Source of the DNA: DAOUBA01 sp034432855
Lineage (GTDB): Bacteria; Chloroflexota; Anaerolineae; B4-G1
Assembly (NCBI GenBank): GCA_034432855.1
Contig: DAOUBA010000012.1
Coordinates: 1-14,092, forward strand
Direction of reading: 5' to 3'
Length of the DNA stretch: 14,092 nt
Shown piece after piece: positions 1 through 6,277 of the stretch. A model generated the notes under the pieces. The model was not told the origin of the DNA and made no database searches. It was given only the letters and a program-made list of their open reading frames with translations. Position numbers and translations under genes: made by a program. Position 1 is the stretch's first letter. Each line of letters begins with the position of its first letter.

Positions 1-60
1 TCCGGCACTTTCTGCGCGGATTTGGGCTGATTTGGCCGCCAGTTGAGCCCATTCAGGGTC

Positions 61-388
61 TCAGGAGCTATGCGCGGAATTCAGTTGTGCGTATATCAAA
101 CTTGCGTGCAAACCTGATGCTAGAAAGCCTGCCCCACGTGTCACTTTTGCCTTCATGCGTTCAGAGGTTTCGAACACAAAGGCCCGGCACGCCGTGCTCG
201 TTCAGGTGAATGCACGCCGGGTGCAGGGCAAAGTACGAGGATCCCATGCTGGTGAGCAGGATCAGATTGTGTTTCTTTTTTGGGCGGGCCAACTTGTGCG
301 GCGGGCTCAAGTCGCTCGTGTAGTGGTCGAGGATGGTGTGCAGAACCCGGGGTTGAGAGAGTATTTCCTTGATGAAGATGTCATCCAT
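61..388 (-). pseudogene. Broken SIS-domain (GlmS-like) gene, 5' fragment
   Basis: The intact reading frame starts at ATG 388 and gives 75 residues (MDDIFIKEILSQPRVL at the start). It carries an SIS-type segment, ILLTSMGSSYFALHPACIHL, then GVPGLCV, and stops at 161. Reading one frame over, the DNA continues as FVFETSE, the motif expected next in glutamine-fructose-6-phosphate aminotransferase-like SIS proteins. Removing one G from the GGG run near 182 would give GVPAFVFETSE, so a 1-nt insertion broke the frame. After ETSE (about position 160) the shifted frame stays open to a TGA at 61-63, but it no longer resembles an SIS domain, so a second lesion or deletion is likely. Intact SIS sugar isomerase proteins have about 340 residues or more. 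The start overlaps the stop of the upstream FemAB-like gene (ATGGATGA), so it was once the last gene of that operon. I see no gene in 1-60. Family assignment is by recognised motif only. Confidence 0.7.
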
Positions 389-1520
389 TGAAAGTCTTCG
401 TTTCGGCGGGAACCGGGTCGGCGGCAGATGTGTTTCGCCGCCAATACACCCGGCGCATCGCGTCGAGCATGCGCGGCATTACGACGCTATACAGCCAATA
501 GCCCAGACGCGAGACCGGGAAATCCCATGCACCGATGTGCTGCACGAACTCGCCGCCGAATCCCTCCTTGAAGCGATAGACGCCCCATAGCGGGTCGGAT
601 TCGTTCAACTCGTCCGGCGCGCCCCACATATCATAGACTGTGCAGCCCTGTGCGTGCGCCCATTGCATCGCTTCCCACTGGAGCAGGTGGTTGGGCATCT
701 TTTCACGGTGGATGGAGCGCGAGGCACCGTACATATACCAGGCGCGATCCGCAAAGCGAAAGATGATGACCATGGCCACCGGCTCTCCCGCGACCTCGGC
801 GATGAGCGGCTGTGCCAGGCCGGCCTCGATGAACGTGCCCCAAGCGTCGTGGTAATACATTTCCGGGCGGATGACAAATCCATCGCGGGCGGCGGTCTCG
901 GCGTACATCCAGTAAAGGAGCGGCAGGTCGGCCAGAGTCCCTTCACGCACGGTCACTCCCTTGCGTTCGGCCAGACGCACGTTGTAGCGCGTCTTCTGGT
1001 GCATGGCCGCGAGTCTCTCTTCGGGCGTGAGAGTGAGGTCTATGAGCACGGTGTTGCGGAATTGGACCTGCTCACCTGAAGGCACCCAACCCCTGTGACG
1101 CAGCGCTTCGACGACGGCGGTCTTTTCGATGCGTACATCGGGGTCAATCTTGATGAACAGCGCCCGCGCGCGTTGGGCGCTTTCCTCCAGATCGGCAAGC
1201 ACGCGTTCAAATAGCCCTCCCTCGCCGTAATCGAGCGCCGGCCCTTTGGGGACATACATCACCGATACGGGCCAGTGCCCCAGACGTCGGGTGAGCACCG
1301 AGGCAGCAGCGCAGGGGCGGTTGCCATCGTACCAGAGATACCGCGCCGGATGCCAGCCGTGGCGCGATTTGAACTCGCCCCATTCCCAACTCTGCAGGAC
1401 GTGGGGGTGGGGGAGGGAGGAAAGGGCAGAGTTCCAATCGGCAGGGGATACGGAGTACGCAATACGAAATACCGACTGCGTATTGCGTGTTGCGTGTTGC
1501 GTAACGTGTGGAGTTGTCAC
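381..1520 (-). CDS. FemAB-like peptidyl/aminoacyl transferase, copy 2 (GNAT fold)
   Basis: Predicted 379-residue FemAB/FemX-type acyltransferase. Family members usually add amino acids from aminoacyl-tRNA to the peptidoglycan stem peptide at the inner face of the membrane. The actual substrate here is unknown. Visible signatures are YVPKGP (89-94), the basic stretch MHQKTRYNVRLAERKG (173-188), WYMYGAS (261-267), REKMPNHLLQWEAM (272-285), YDMWGAPDE (296-304) and GVYRFKEGFGG (313-323). It is clearly a paralogue of the gene just upstream. I chose GTG 1520 because it overlaps that gene's TGA (GTGA). No ATG or TTG lies between it and the conserved domain. The frame also stays open to 1652, but that part is a shadow of the neighbour. 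Residues 5 to about 22 are encoded by a heptamer repeat, so the N-terminal tail is probably not conserved. No signal peptide is seen. The stop overlaps the start of the broken SIS gene by 8 nt. Confidence 0.88.
   Translation of the reverse strand: MTTPHVTQHATRNTQSVFRIAYSVSPADWNSALSSLPHPHVLQSWEWGEFKSRHGWHPARYLWYDGNRPCAAASVLTRRLGHWPVSVMYVPKGPALDYGEGGLFERVLADLEESAQRARALFIKIDPDVRIEKTAVVEALRHRGWVPSGEQVQFRNTVLIDLTLTPEERLAAMHQKTRYNVRLAERKGVTVREGTLADLPLLYWMYAETAARDGFVIRPEMYYHDAWGTFIEAGLAQPLIAEVAGEPVAMVIIFRFADRAWYMYGASRSIHREKMPNHLLQWEAMQWAHAQGCTVYDMWGAPDELNESDPLWGVYRFKEGFGGEFVQHIGAWDFPVSRLGYWLYSVVMPRMLDAMRRVYWRRNTSAADPVPAETKTFNG
1457..1504. repeat. TGCGTNN heptamer array with 10-bp inverted repeat
   Basis: Plus-strand positions 1477-1504 are four consecutive heptamers: TGCGTAT, TGCGTGT, TGCGTGT, TGCGTAA. 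The copy at 1479-1488 (CGTATTGCGT) is the exact inverted complement of 1457-1466 (ACGCAATACG), with a 12-nt loop. The element sits at the junction of the two FemAB-like genes and is read as the N-terminal codons of the second gene on the minus strand. Similar ACGCAATACG-type arrays are, as far as I recall, scattered between genes in Chloroflexota and other lineages. No function is shown. Confidence 0.8.
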
Positions 1521-2584
1521 ATCACACTCTGCCGAAGGATCACGGCCCGGCGGTAGATGCGATACAGCCCAGGACGGTAGATGCGATCCCAGGCGCCGAT
1601 GCTGCGCACCAGCCGTCCGCCAAAGCCGCGCTTGAAGCGATAGACGCCCCATAGGCCATCCTGACGTTTCTCGAACTGGGCCTCCAGCGTTGCCTCATCC
1701 TCGTCGGGCACGCCCCACAGGTCATACTCGGTACATCCCCTGGACTTGGCCCAGCGCATCGCTTCCCACTGCAGGAGATAGGGTGCCATCTTTTCGCGAT
1801 GCGCATCGCCGGAGGCGCCGTAAAAGTACCAGGCGCGTCGCCCCAGCGCGAAAACCATCAGTGCGGCGACCGGCTCTCCTTCGACTTCCGCCAGCAGCAA
1901 CTGCGCCCAGCCGCGCGGGACGAAAAGATGGTAGGCCGCTTCGTAATAGGCAGGCTCGTGCACTCCGAAGCGGTCGCGCCGGGCCGTGGCTGCGTTGAGC
2001 GCGTAGAAAGTCGGCAGGTCCGCCTCGCTCGCCTCGCGCACGGTCACCCCCTTGCGCGCAGCCAGCCGCACGTTGTAGCGCGTCTTTTGCCGCATCGCGG
2101 CCAGGATCGTCTCCTCATCGCCGGAAATATCCACGACGAGGGTGCGGCGCGGCTGTACGCTGTTGAGCGGAGCGGGGCGAAAACCCAGAGCAGTCAGCCG
2201 CTCGTGGTGCTGTGCCTCGTCGGGGAGGTCCGGCTCGAGGGTGAGCGCGATGGCGCCGCGTGCGCGCGCCGCCTGGTCGAGCGCGGCAAGGAGTGCATGC
2301 ACCTGGGTCGCATCGGCCCAATCCACCAGCGGCCCTTTGGGGACATAGGCCAGGCGGCCCAGACCGAACGGCAGGCGGCGGTACAGGATTTGCGCGCCGG
2401 CGATGATGCGGTCGCCGTCGGTCAATGCCACGCGCTCGTCTTCCCAGCCAAATTGCGCCTTGAGTGCGCCCCACGGCGAGGTCTGGAGAATGTGGGCAGC
2501 GGGGTGGGCGGCAACGCATGCGTCCCACGCCGACGGGGGGACCGAATTGAGCAGGGAGGTTATGCTGGACAATGCTCTGTCCAC
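1517..2584 (-). CDS. FemAB-like peptidyl/aminoacyl transferase, copy 1 (GNAT fold)
   Basis: Predicted 355-residue protein of the FemAB/FemX family, probably cytoplasmic and acting on a membrane-bound peptidoglycan precursor or a related envelope substrate. Signatures in order are YVPKGP (80-85), MRQKTRYNVRLAARKG (164-179), AWYFYGAS (251-258), REKMAPYLLQWEAM (263-276), YDLWGVPDE (287-295) and GVYRFKRGFGG (313-323). The same set recurs in the same order in the next gene, so the two form a tandem duplicate. The longest frame starts at GTG 2584, 25 nt inside the protease gene. An in-frame TTG at 2572 is an alternative, and no clear Shine-Dalgarno sequence stands before either. The conserved domain begins near residue 16, so both choices are compatible. 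The stop TGA shares GTGA with the start of copy 2. Family is confident; substrate is not. Confidence 0.88.
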   Translation of the reverse strand: MDRALSSITSLLNSVPPSAWDACVAAHPAAHILQTSPWGALKAQFGWEDERVALTDGDRIIAGAQILYRRLPFGLGRLAYVPKGPLVDWADATQVHALLAALDQAARARGAIALTLEPDLPDEAQHHERLTALGFRPAPLNSVQPRRTLVVDISGDEETILAAMRQKTRYNVRLAARKGVTVREASEADLPTFYALNAATARRDRFGVHEPAYYEAAYHLFVPRGWAQLLLAEVEGEPVAALMVFALGRRAWYFYGASGDAHREKMAPYLLQWEAMRWAKSRGCTEYDLWGVPDEDEATLEAQFEKRQDGLWGVYRFKRGFGGRLVRSIGAWDRIYRPGLYRIYRRAVILRQSVM

Positions 2585-2946
2585 AATAGCCGTGGGCCAT
2601 CGAGGAGCAACGATACAGCATTGAGGATATTGCGACCCAGAATGCCCCAGCTCTGGTCAATGAGCAGGAATTGGCCCCGGTAGACACGACGACAAAACAC
2701 CAGTTCCGCCCGGACGGCCTGAGCCAGCCTGGTACTCCCGTCAAATCCGATCAGTTCGTACTGACGTTCGGGGATAATCGTAAGTTGAAGTTTCGGGATG
2801 ATAGCCTGAGGAATCAAGGAGATGTCTGCACCTGAATCCAACAGCATGGGTACGTCCGAACACGTCGCACCTGTATCCGGGTTACGCAGGGTGACACTGG
2901 CGAGTGGGGCGGGTGGATTGAACTGGTTCGTGTCATACTCCGGCAT
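2560..2946 (-). CDS. Retropepsin-like aspartic protease (clan AA), small
   Basis: A 128-residue protein with the retropepsin-type signature LLDSGADISLIPQ at 36-48, where Asp38 of the D-S-G triplet is the predicted catalytic aspartate. The second conserved element of the fold, GILGRNILNAVSLLLDG, lies near 102-118. Enzymes of this type work as dimers because each chain supplies one aspartate. There is no signal peptide or membrane segment, so it is probably cytoplasmic. The start ATG at 2946 overlaps the 3' end of the AF2212-like gene by 14 nt, and its own 3' end overlaps the FemAB-like gene by 25 nt. Expression is therefore likely coupled across all three. Substrate is unknown. The partner protein is an obvious candidate, but that is inference. 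Confidence 0.85.
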   Translation of the reverse strand: MPEYDTNQFNPPAPLASVTLRNPDTGATCSDVPMLLDSGADISLIPQAIIPKLQLTIIPERQYELIGFDGSTRLAQAVRAELVFCRRVYRGQFLLIDQSWGILGRNILNAVSLLLDGPRLLWTEHCPA

Positions 2947-3148
2947 CCGGTATCTCCGCTATGATTTCCATCCGAAAATCATCGGCTTGCTCCGGATGTG
3001 CCAGGTGTGGGCTGAAGACACGTGCGACGCGTTCAACGTGAATACCGGGAACAATCACATACACCTTTGTCCTGTCCGGTAGTTTAACCTCGGGTATCAG
3101 CCGGATGATTCCGTGATCAACGATTCCTTCGAGAGTCACGATTCCCAT
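2933..3148 (-). CDS. Small AF2212/DUF104-like antitoxin-family protein
   Basis: A 71-residue protein. The N-terminal half (VTLEGIVDHGIIRLIPEVKL, then PDRTKVYVIVPG) matches the beta-rich pattern G-I-V-(E/D)-(N/H)-G-x-I-R-L common to AF2212/DUF104-type antitoxin-family proteins. The C-terminal part (SPHLAHPEQADDFRMEI) is hydrophilic and its job is unknown. ATG 3148 is backed by a strong Shine-Dalgarno (GGAGGAGAG, complement of 3152-3160) and by a promoter at 3181-3209 that gives a leader of about 26 nt. It overlaps the retropepsin-like gene by 14 nt. No classical toxin (PIN or RelE) is adjacent, so calling it an antitoxin would go beyond the evidence. It may be a regulator or substrate of the protease. 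Confidence 0.75.
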   Translation of the reverse strand: MGIVTLEGIVDHGIIRLIPEVKLPDRTKVYVIVPGIHVERVARVFSPHLAHPEQADDFRMEIIAEIPDAGV

Positions 3149-3180
3149 TTGCTCTCCTCCCAGCGCCTTGCGCTATACTC

Positions 3181-3209
3181 ATCTTACACCACGTCCTGGC
3201 TTTTGTCAA
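3181..3209 (-). promoter_or_regulatory. Sigma-70-type promoter of the AF2212/protease/FemAB operon
   Basis: On the minus strand, TTGACA (3209-3204), a 17-nt spacer, and TAAGAT (3186-3181). Transcription would begin near 3174, about 26 nt before ATG 3148. The -35 box starts only a few bases past the stop codon of the methyltransferase gene (3216), so this operon is promoted independently although it follows on the same strand. Confidence 0.8.
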
Positions 3210-3215
3210 CGGCGA

Positions 3216-4043
3216 TCACCTTTGACGCTGTCCCACGATCAGCAACCCGCCGCCCTTCTCGCCCGGCGTTACATCCATCTCATAGTACCCTCTCCAGCGG
3301 CGACCGAGCCAGCGCACGACCCACCACCGCAGAAGCAGTTGATAAGCAAGCGGCCGTAAGCGGGGCGAGACCAGGATGGCCCACGGCGAGTGCTTTCCGA
3401 TGCCATACCGCTGATTCATTCGATCCCAGAACCGTTCGACCGGTTCGGGAATGTAGTAACGCGCCTTCAGCATCCTCAGTCCTGCCGAAGCCAGTATCGC
3501 CTTCCACTCCTTCGGTGTGTGGTAATGGTGATGTTCCAGGCGGACATCAATCGCCCGGGCGTAGGTTTCGGCGCCGGGGGCATCGCCCGCTGCCATACGC
3601 CGGACATAGCCATCGAGCAGCGTGCGGAAGGCGTCAGAGGGGACGGTGAAGATGAAGCGCCCGCCAGGGCGGAGCACCCGTGCGACCTCGCGCACCACCG
3701 GCTGCGGGTCAGGGATGTGCTCCAGGACCGAGTTGCTGAACACGGTGGCAAACGTGCCATCGGCGTAGGGCATGTGGTCGCCGCGTGCCAGGTCCACGTG
3801 GCGGTACATCCCCGATTGGGCGGCGCGACGCAGTTGTTCCGGCCACGGGTCGAAGCCCACATCTACCGCTGCGTCCGGCCCAAAGAGCGCACGCGCGATC
3901 AGTCCGTCGCCGCAGCCCAAATCGAGCAGTGGGCGCTCGTAGGTCTCCTCTGCCGCCGTGCGCAGTTCCACGGCCCGCCACAATGCCACCGGTGGGGCGA
4001 ACCAGTAGGTCGTCAGCAGTTCGGTGAGGTAATCGTGGGTCAT
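3216..4043 (-). CDS. Class I SAM-dependent methyltransferase
   Basis: Predicted 275-residue methyltransferase of the Methyltransf_11/UbiE-like type. It has motif I LLDLGCGDG (39-47), an acidic residue after the second strand (GFDPWPEQ, 63-70), a motif around FSNSVLEHIPDP (102-113), and post-motif VLRPGGRFIFTVPS (123-136), which together form the SAM-binding Rossmann fold. The C-terminal 100 residues are Trp/Arg-rich (LLLRWWVVRWLGRRWRGYY) and may associate with the membrane or contact the acceptor. The acceptor cannot be named. I chose ATG 4043 because it starts the conserved part. A TTG at 4088 extends the frame by 15 residues, and neither has a clear Shine-Dalgarno. A TATACT box at 4106-4101 could be a -10 element but lacks a matching -35. 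It sits between the MFS/SanA-like pair and the protease operon. Confidence 0.85.
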   Translation of the reverse strand: MTHDYLTELLTTYWFAPPVALWRAVELRTAAEETYERPLLDLGCGDGLIARALFGPDAAVDVGFDPWPEQLRRAAQSGMYRHVDLARGDHMPYADGTFATVFSNSVLEHIPDPQPVVREVARVLRPGGRFIFTVPSDAFRTLLDGYVRRMAAGDAPGAETYARAIDVRLEHHHYHTPKEWKAILASAGLRMLKARYYIPEPVERFWDRMNQRYGIGKHSPWAILVSPRLRPLAYQLLLRWWVVRWLGRRWRGYYEMDVTPGEKGGGLLIVGQRQR

Positions 4044-4119
4044 ATTTATGTCAAACAGAAACGCCTTGTTGGAAAGAGCGAGGTCCAAAGCAGGACTTTC
4101 AGTATACGACGGCTATGTG

Positions 4120-4163
4120 GGACGGCCCTTCCAGGTCGTCCGGACAGGCTGGAAAGTCTGTCC
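4120..4163. repeat. Two back-to-back imperfect hairpins (REP-like)
   Basis: The first is GGACGGCC (4120-4127), a 6-nt loop, then GGTCGTCC (4134-4141). The second is GGACAGGCT (4142-4150), GGAA, then AGTCTGTCC (4155-4163). Each stem has a single imperfect pair. In plus-strand RNA this is G-U; in minus-strand RNA it is A-C, so the plus-strand transcript would fold better. They abut with no gap, upstream of the methyltransferase and downstream of the SanA-like gene. There is no T tract, so a simple terminator is unlikely. They resemble short intergenic palindrome families. Confidence 0.7.
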
Positions 4164-4166
4164 CCC

Positions 4167-4201
4167 AAGCCTGTCAAAGGCGATGGCGTAAGCCTGTCAA
4201 A
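4167..4201. repeat. 12-bp direct repeat AAGCCTGTCAAA
   Basis: The same 12-mer occurs at 4167-4178 and 4190-4201, with start points 23 nt apart. The second copy spans the stop codon of the SanA-like gene (4197-4199), and the first copy can also pair with GACAGGCT at 4143-4150. The second copy might have been created when the repeat element inserted or duplicated at the 3' end of the gene. Confidence 0.65.
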
Positions 4202-4862
4202 AGATCGGGATCGGCTCTCCCAACACGGGAACGGGATGGCGCACCCGCAAGTCCCACCAGGCCAGCCAGACGGCGGGAAACTCGCGCGCCCAATACTCGC
4301 GGATGTGCACATAGGGCCGCTTGTCGGCGACATAGCCTACCGCGTCCAACCCCAGTCCCCGACAGGTGTACAGTGCGCGCGGTAGGTGGTAACGTTGTGT
4401 GACGAGCACCACCTGGCGCAGGCCGAAGATGTCGCGGGCGCGGTAGCAGGTATCGTAGGTGCGGCGGCCGGCATAGTCCAGGACGATGGCCGTGTCGGGC
4501 AGCCCGAGGCTCAGGGCGTATTCGCGCATCTTGGCCGGTTCATTGTAATCCACGAAGCGGTTATCACCGCTGAAGAGCACCTTCTGCACTCGCCCGGCCC
4601 GGTAGAGGTCAATCGCCGCCTCGACGCGGTCCTTCATCACGTCGCTGGGCGTGCCGTCGGGCCAGTAGCCTGCGCCAAAGACCAGTGCCACCGGGCGCTC
4701 CGGCACCTTCTGCGCATCGGTATAGATGATCCTGCGATAGCGCAGCGTCAGTGTCCACAATGGATGGCCCACTACAATGGCCATTGCTGCCAGCAACAGC
4801 CACCACACTCGCCTTCCTCTCCTTCCTGCTCGCCGATTCGTTGACTGGTTGATTCTGTTCAT
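4197..4862 (-). CDS. SanA/YdcF-family DUF218 membrane protein
   Basis: Predicted 221 residues. A basic N-terminus (NRRAGRRGRR) is followed by one membrane segment (about 19-36, WWLLLAAMAIVVGHPLW), then a DUF218 domain. The domain shows RPVALVFGAGYWPDG, KVLFSGDNRFVDYNEPAKM, the YAGRRTYDTCYRA stretch, and VTQRYHLPRALYTCRGLG, the same order as E. coli SanA (high-temperature vancomycin exclusion). SanA-type proteins sit on the membrane with the domain outside and affect envelope integrity; their chemistry is unsettled. ATG 4862 overlaps the MFS stop codon (ATGA), so translation is coupled. The frame remains open up to 6188 only because it shadows the MFS gene. No transpeptidase-like motif is visible. 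Confidence 0.88.
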   Translation of the reverse strand: MNRINQSTNRRAGRRGRRVWWLLLAAMAIVVGHPLWTLTLRYRRIIYTDAQKVPERPVALVFGAGYWPDGTPSDVMKDRVEAAIDLYRAGRVQKVLFSGDNRFVDYNEPAKMREYALSLGLPDTAIVLDYAGRRTYDTCYRARDIFGLRQVVLVTQRYHLPRALYTCRGLGLDAVGYVADKRPYVHIREYWAREFPAVWLAWWDLRVRHPVPVLGEPIPIF

Positions 4863-6118
4863 GCCTCCATCTGCCGCAGTGTCGGTGCGCCAAATAGCAG
4901 CCCTACGGCAAACATCAGCGTCACCCCCGCGCCGATGAGAACTGCAGTTGTCGGTCCGAGCGCCTGGGCCAGGGAGCCGGCCAGAAGCGAACCGAACGGC
5001 GAGGTGCCAAAGAACATGAGCGTATAGGCTCCCATCACCCGTCCGCGCAATTCGTCCGTGACCAGTGTCTGGACCAGTGTATTGCTCGTTGCGTTCTGCG
5101 TCACCCAGCCGAAACCGGCCACGGCCAGGCAGGCCATGGAGAGCAGTAGGGAGCGCGACATGGCAAAGGCGATGAGCGCGCCTAGGAACAGGAGACTGCC
5201 TGCCGTCATGAGCAGACCCTTGCGACGCAGGCGGCCGGCTGAGACCAGGGTCAGGGAGCCGGCCAGGGCGCCCAGCCCCACCGCTGTGCTCAGCCATCCC
5301 AGGCCAGTCTCTCCCACGTGCAGCACATCTACTGCGTAGGCCGGCATCAGTGTGGCGTAGGAGAGGCCGAAGAGCGAAGAAACTCCCAGCAGCATGATGA
5401 TCGTGCGGATCGGCTTGCTGCGCCAGGTGTAGCGCAGTCCGGCGGCGACCTGGATTGCAAGCGACTCGGTCTGCGGCTTGTATGTGAGCGGCGGCAGGTG
5501 CATCGCCAGCAATGCCGCAAGCACGGCCAGGAAACTCAGCCCGTTGAGGGCGAAACACAACACCGGTCCCACAGCGGCCAACGCTACGCCGGCTATGGCA
5601 GGGCCGGCCACGCGGGCCAGGTTGAACATCAGCGAGTTCATCGCAATGGCGTTCATCAGGTCGCGCCGGTCCTCGACCATTTCGACGGCCAGTGACTGGC
5701 GGGCCGGTGCATCGAACGAGTTGGCGACTCCCGCTATGAGCGCCAGTGCCCCCACGTGCCAGACGCGCAAGATACCGGTTGCTGCCAGCGCGGCCAGGGC
5801 GAAGGCGCAGGTCATCATGACGGTCTGGGTGATGAGCATCAACCTCCGCCGTGGGAAACGGTCGGCCAGGGCGCCCGCCGGCAACATAAAGAAAAGGGTA
5901 GGGAGCGATCCGGCGAAAGAAATCGCGCCCAGAGCGAACTCGGAACCGGTCATCTGGTAGACCAGCCAGCCCTGGGCGACGTTCTGCATCCATGTGCCCA
6001 TCAGCGAGATGGCCTGACCGAAGAACCAGAGCCGGTAGTTGCGGTAACGCATCGCGGCGAAGGCAGATGGCCAGTGTCGTCGTGTAGGACGATAGGTGGC
6101 GGCGCGAACGGTTCTCAT
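4859..6118 (-). CDS. MFS transporter, MFS_3 (EntS-like) exporter type
   Basis: Predicted 419-residue major facilitator. The N-terminus after a basic cytoplasmic tail reads RNYRLWFFGQAISLMGTWMQ, typical of MFS_3 proteins. The loop between helices 2 and 3 holds the motif GALADRFPRRRLML (about 82-95). About twelve hydrophobic segments can be followed, ending near 410. In the second half, SAGRLRRKG takes the place of the second loop motif, followed by NTLVQTLVTDELRGRVMG. Members export small molecules such as siderophores, sugars or drugs; the substrate is not readable here. ATG 6118 begins the usual N-terminus. TTG 6127 would add three residues and has GGAAGG 4 nt before it, so the start is uncertain by 9 nt. 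The gene is driven by the promoter at 6160-6188 and is coupled to the SanA-like gene by ATGA. Confidence 0.88.
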   Translation of the reverse strand: MRTVRAATYRPTRRHWPSAFAAMRYRNYRLWFFGQAISLMGTWMQNVAQGWLVYQMTGSEFALGAISFAGSLPTLFFMLPAGALADRFPRRRLMLITQTVMMTCAFALAALAATGILRVWHVGALALIAGVANSFDAPARQSLAVEMVEDRRDLMNAIAMNSLMFNLARVAGPAIAGVALAAVGPVLCFALNGLSFLAVLAALLAMHLPPLTYKPQTESLAIQVAAGLRYTWRSKPIRTIIMLLGVSSLFGLSYATLMPAYAVDVLHVGETGLGWLSTAVGLGALAGSLTLVSAGRLRRKGLLMTAGSLLFLGALIAFAMSRSLLLSMACLAVAGFGWVTQNATSNTLVQTLVTDELRGRVMGAYTLMFFGTSPFGSLLAGSLAQALGPTTAVLIGAGVTLMFAVGLLFGAPTLRQMEA

Positions 6119-6159
6119 CGTTTGCAATGGGCCTTCCGGGTCTGGCCAGATTGTCGCCC

Positions 6160-6188
6160 AGTATACTACTGCGGGGTTGGAGTGTCAA
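6160..6188 (-). promoter_or_regulatory. Sigma-70-type promoter of the MFS/SanA-like unit
   Basis: On the minus strand, TTGACA (6188-6183), exactly 17 nt, then TATACT (6165-6160). This is nearly the full consensus. The start point would be near 6153, about 35 nt before ATG 6118. It diverges from the plus-strand promoter for the epimerase, with less than 40 nt between the two promoters. Confidence 0.82.
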
Positions 6189-6222
6189 CGCACGGAGTCA
6201 TTCGCCCATTTGCCCAAAATCG

Positions 6223-6231
6223 TGTTATAAT
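6223..6231 (+). promoter_or_regulatory. Extended -10 promoter (TGTTATAAT) of the epimerase unit
   Basis: TGT followed by a perfect TATAAT at 6226-6231 is an extended -10 element. No good -35 box lies 16-18 nt upstream (6201-6209 reads TTCGCCCAT). The start would be near 6238, leaving a leader of about 40 nt before ATG 6278. The leader ends with GGAG 7 nt before the start codon. Confidence 0.7.
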
Positions 6232-6277
6232 ACCACCAGATTGGGTCATTGCTCATTTGTCATTTCGGGAGTTGGCT

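Noticed and set aside
1457..1504. CRISPR-like array
   Set aside because: The repeats are 7 nt with no spacers, and no cas gene is present in the window.
1799..2683. Plus-strand frame of 294 residues over the FemAB copy 1
   Set aside because: It is antisense to a well-supported gene and has no recognisable domain.
3390..4385. Plus-strand frame of 331 residues over the methyltransferase and SanA-like genes
   Set aside because: It is the antisense shadow of two genes with clear motifs, and it runs across the repeat patch.
4863..6188. Upstream extension of the SanA-like frame to a 663-residue protein
   Set aside because: It is the out-of-frame shadow of the MFS gene. The amino-acid pattern is Arg/Gly/Pro-rich and not protein-like, and the real start has an ATGA overlap.
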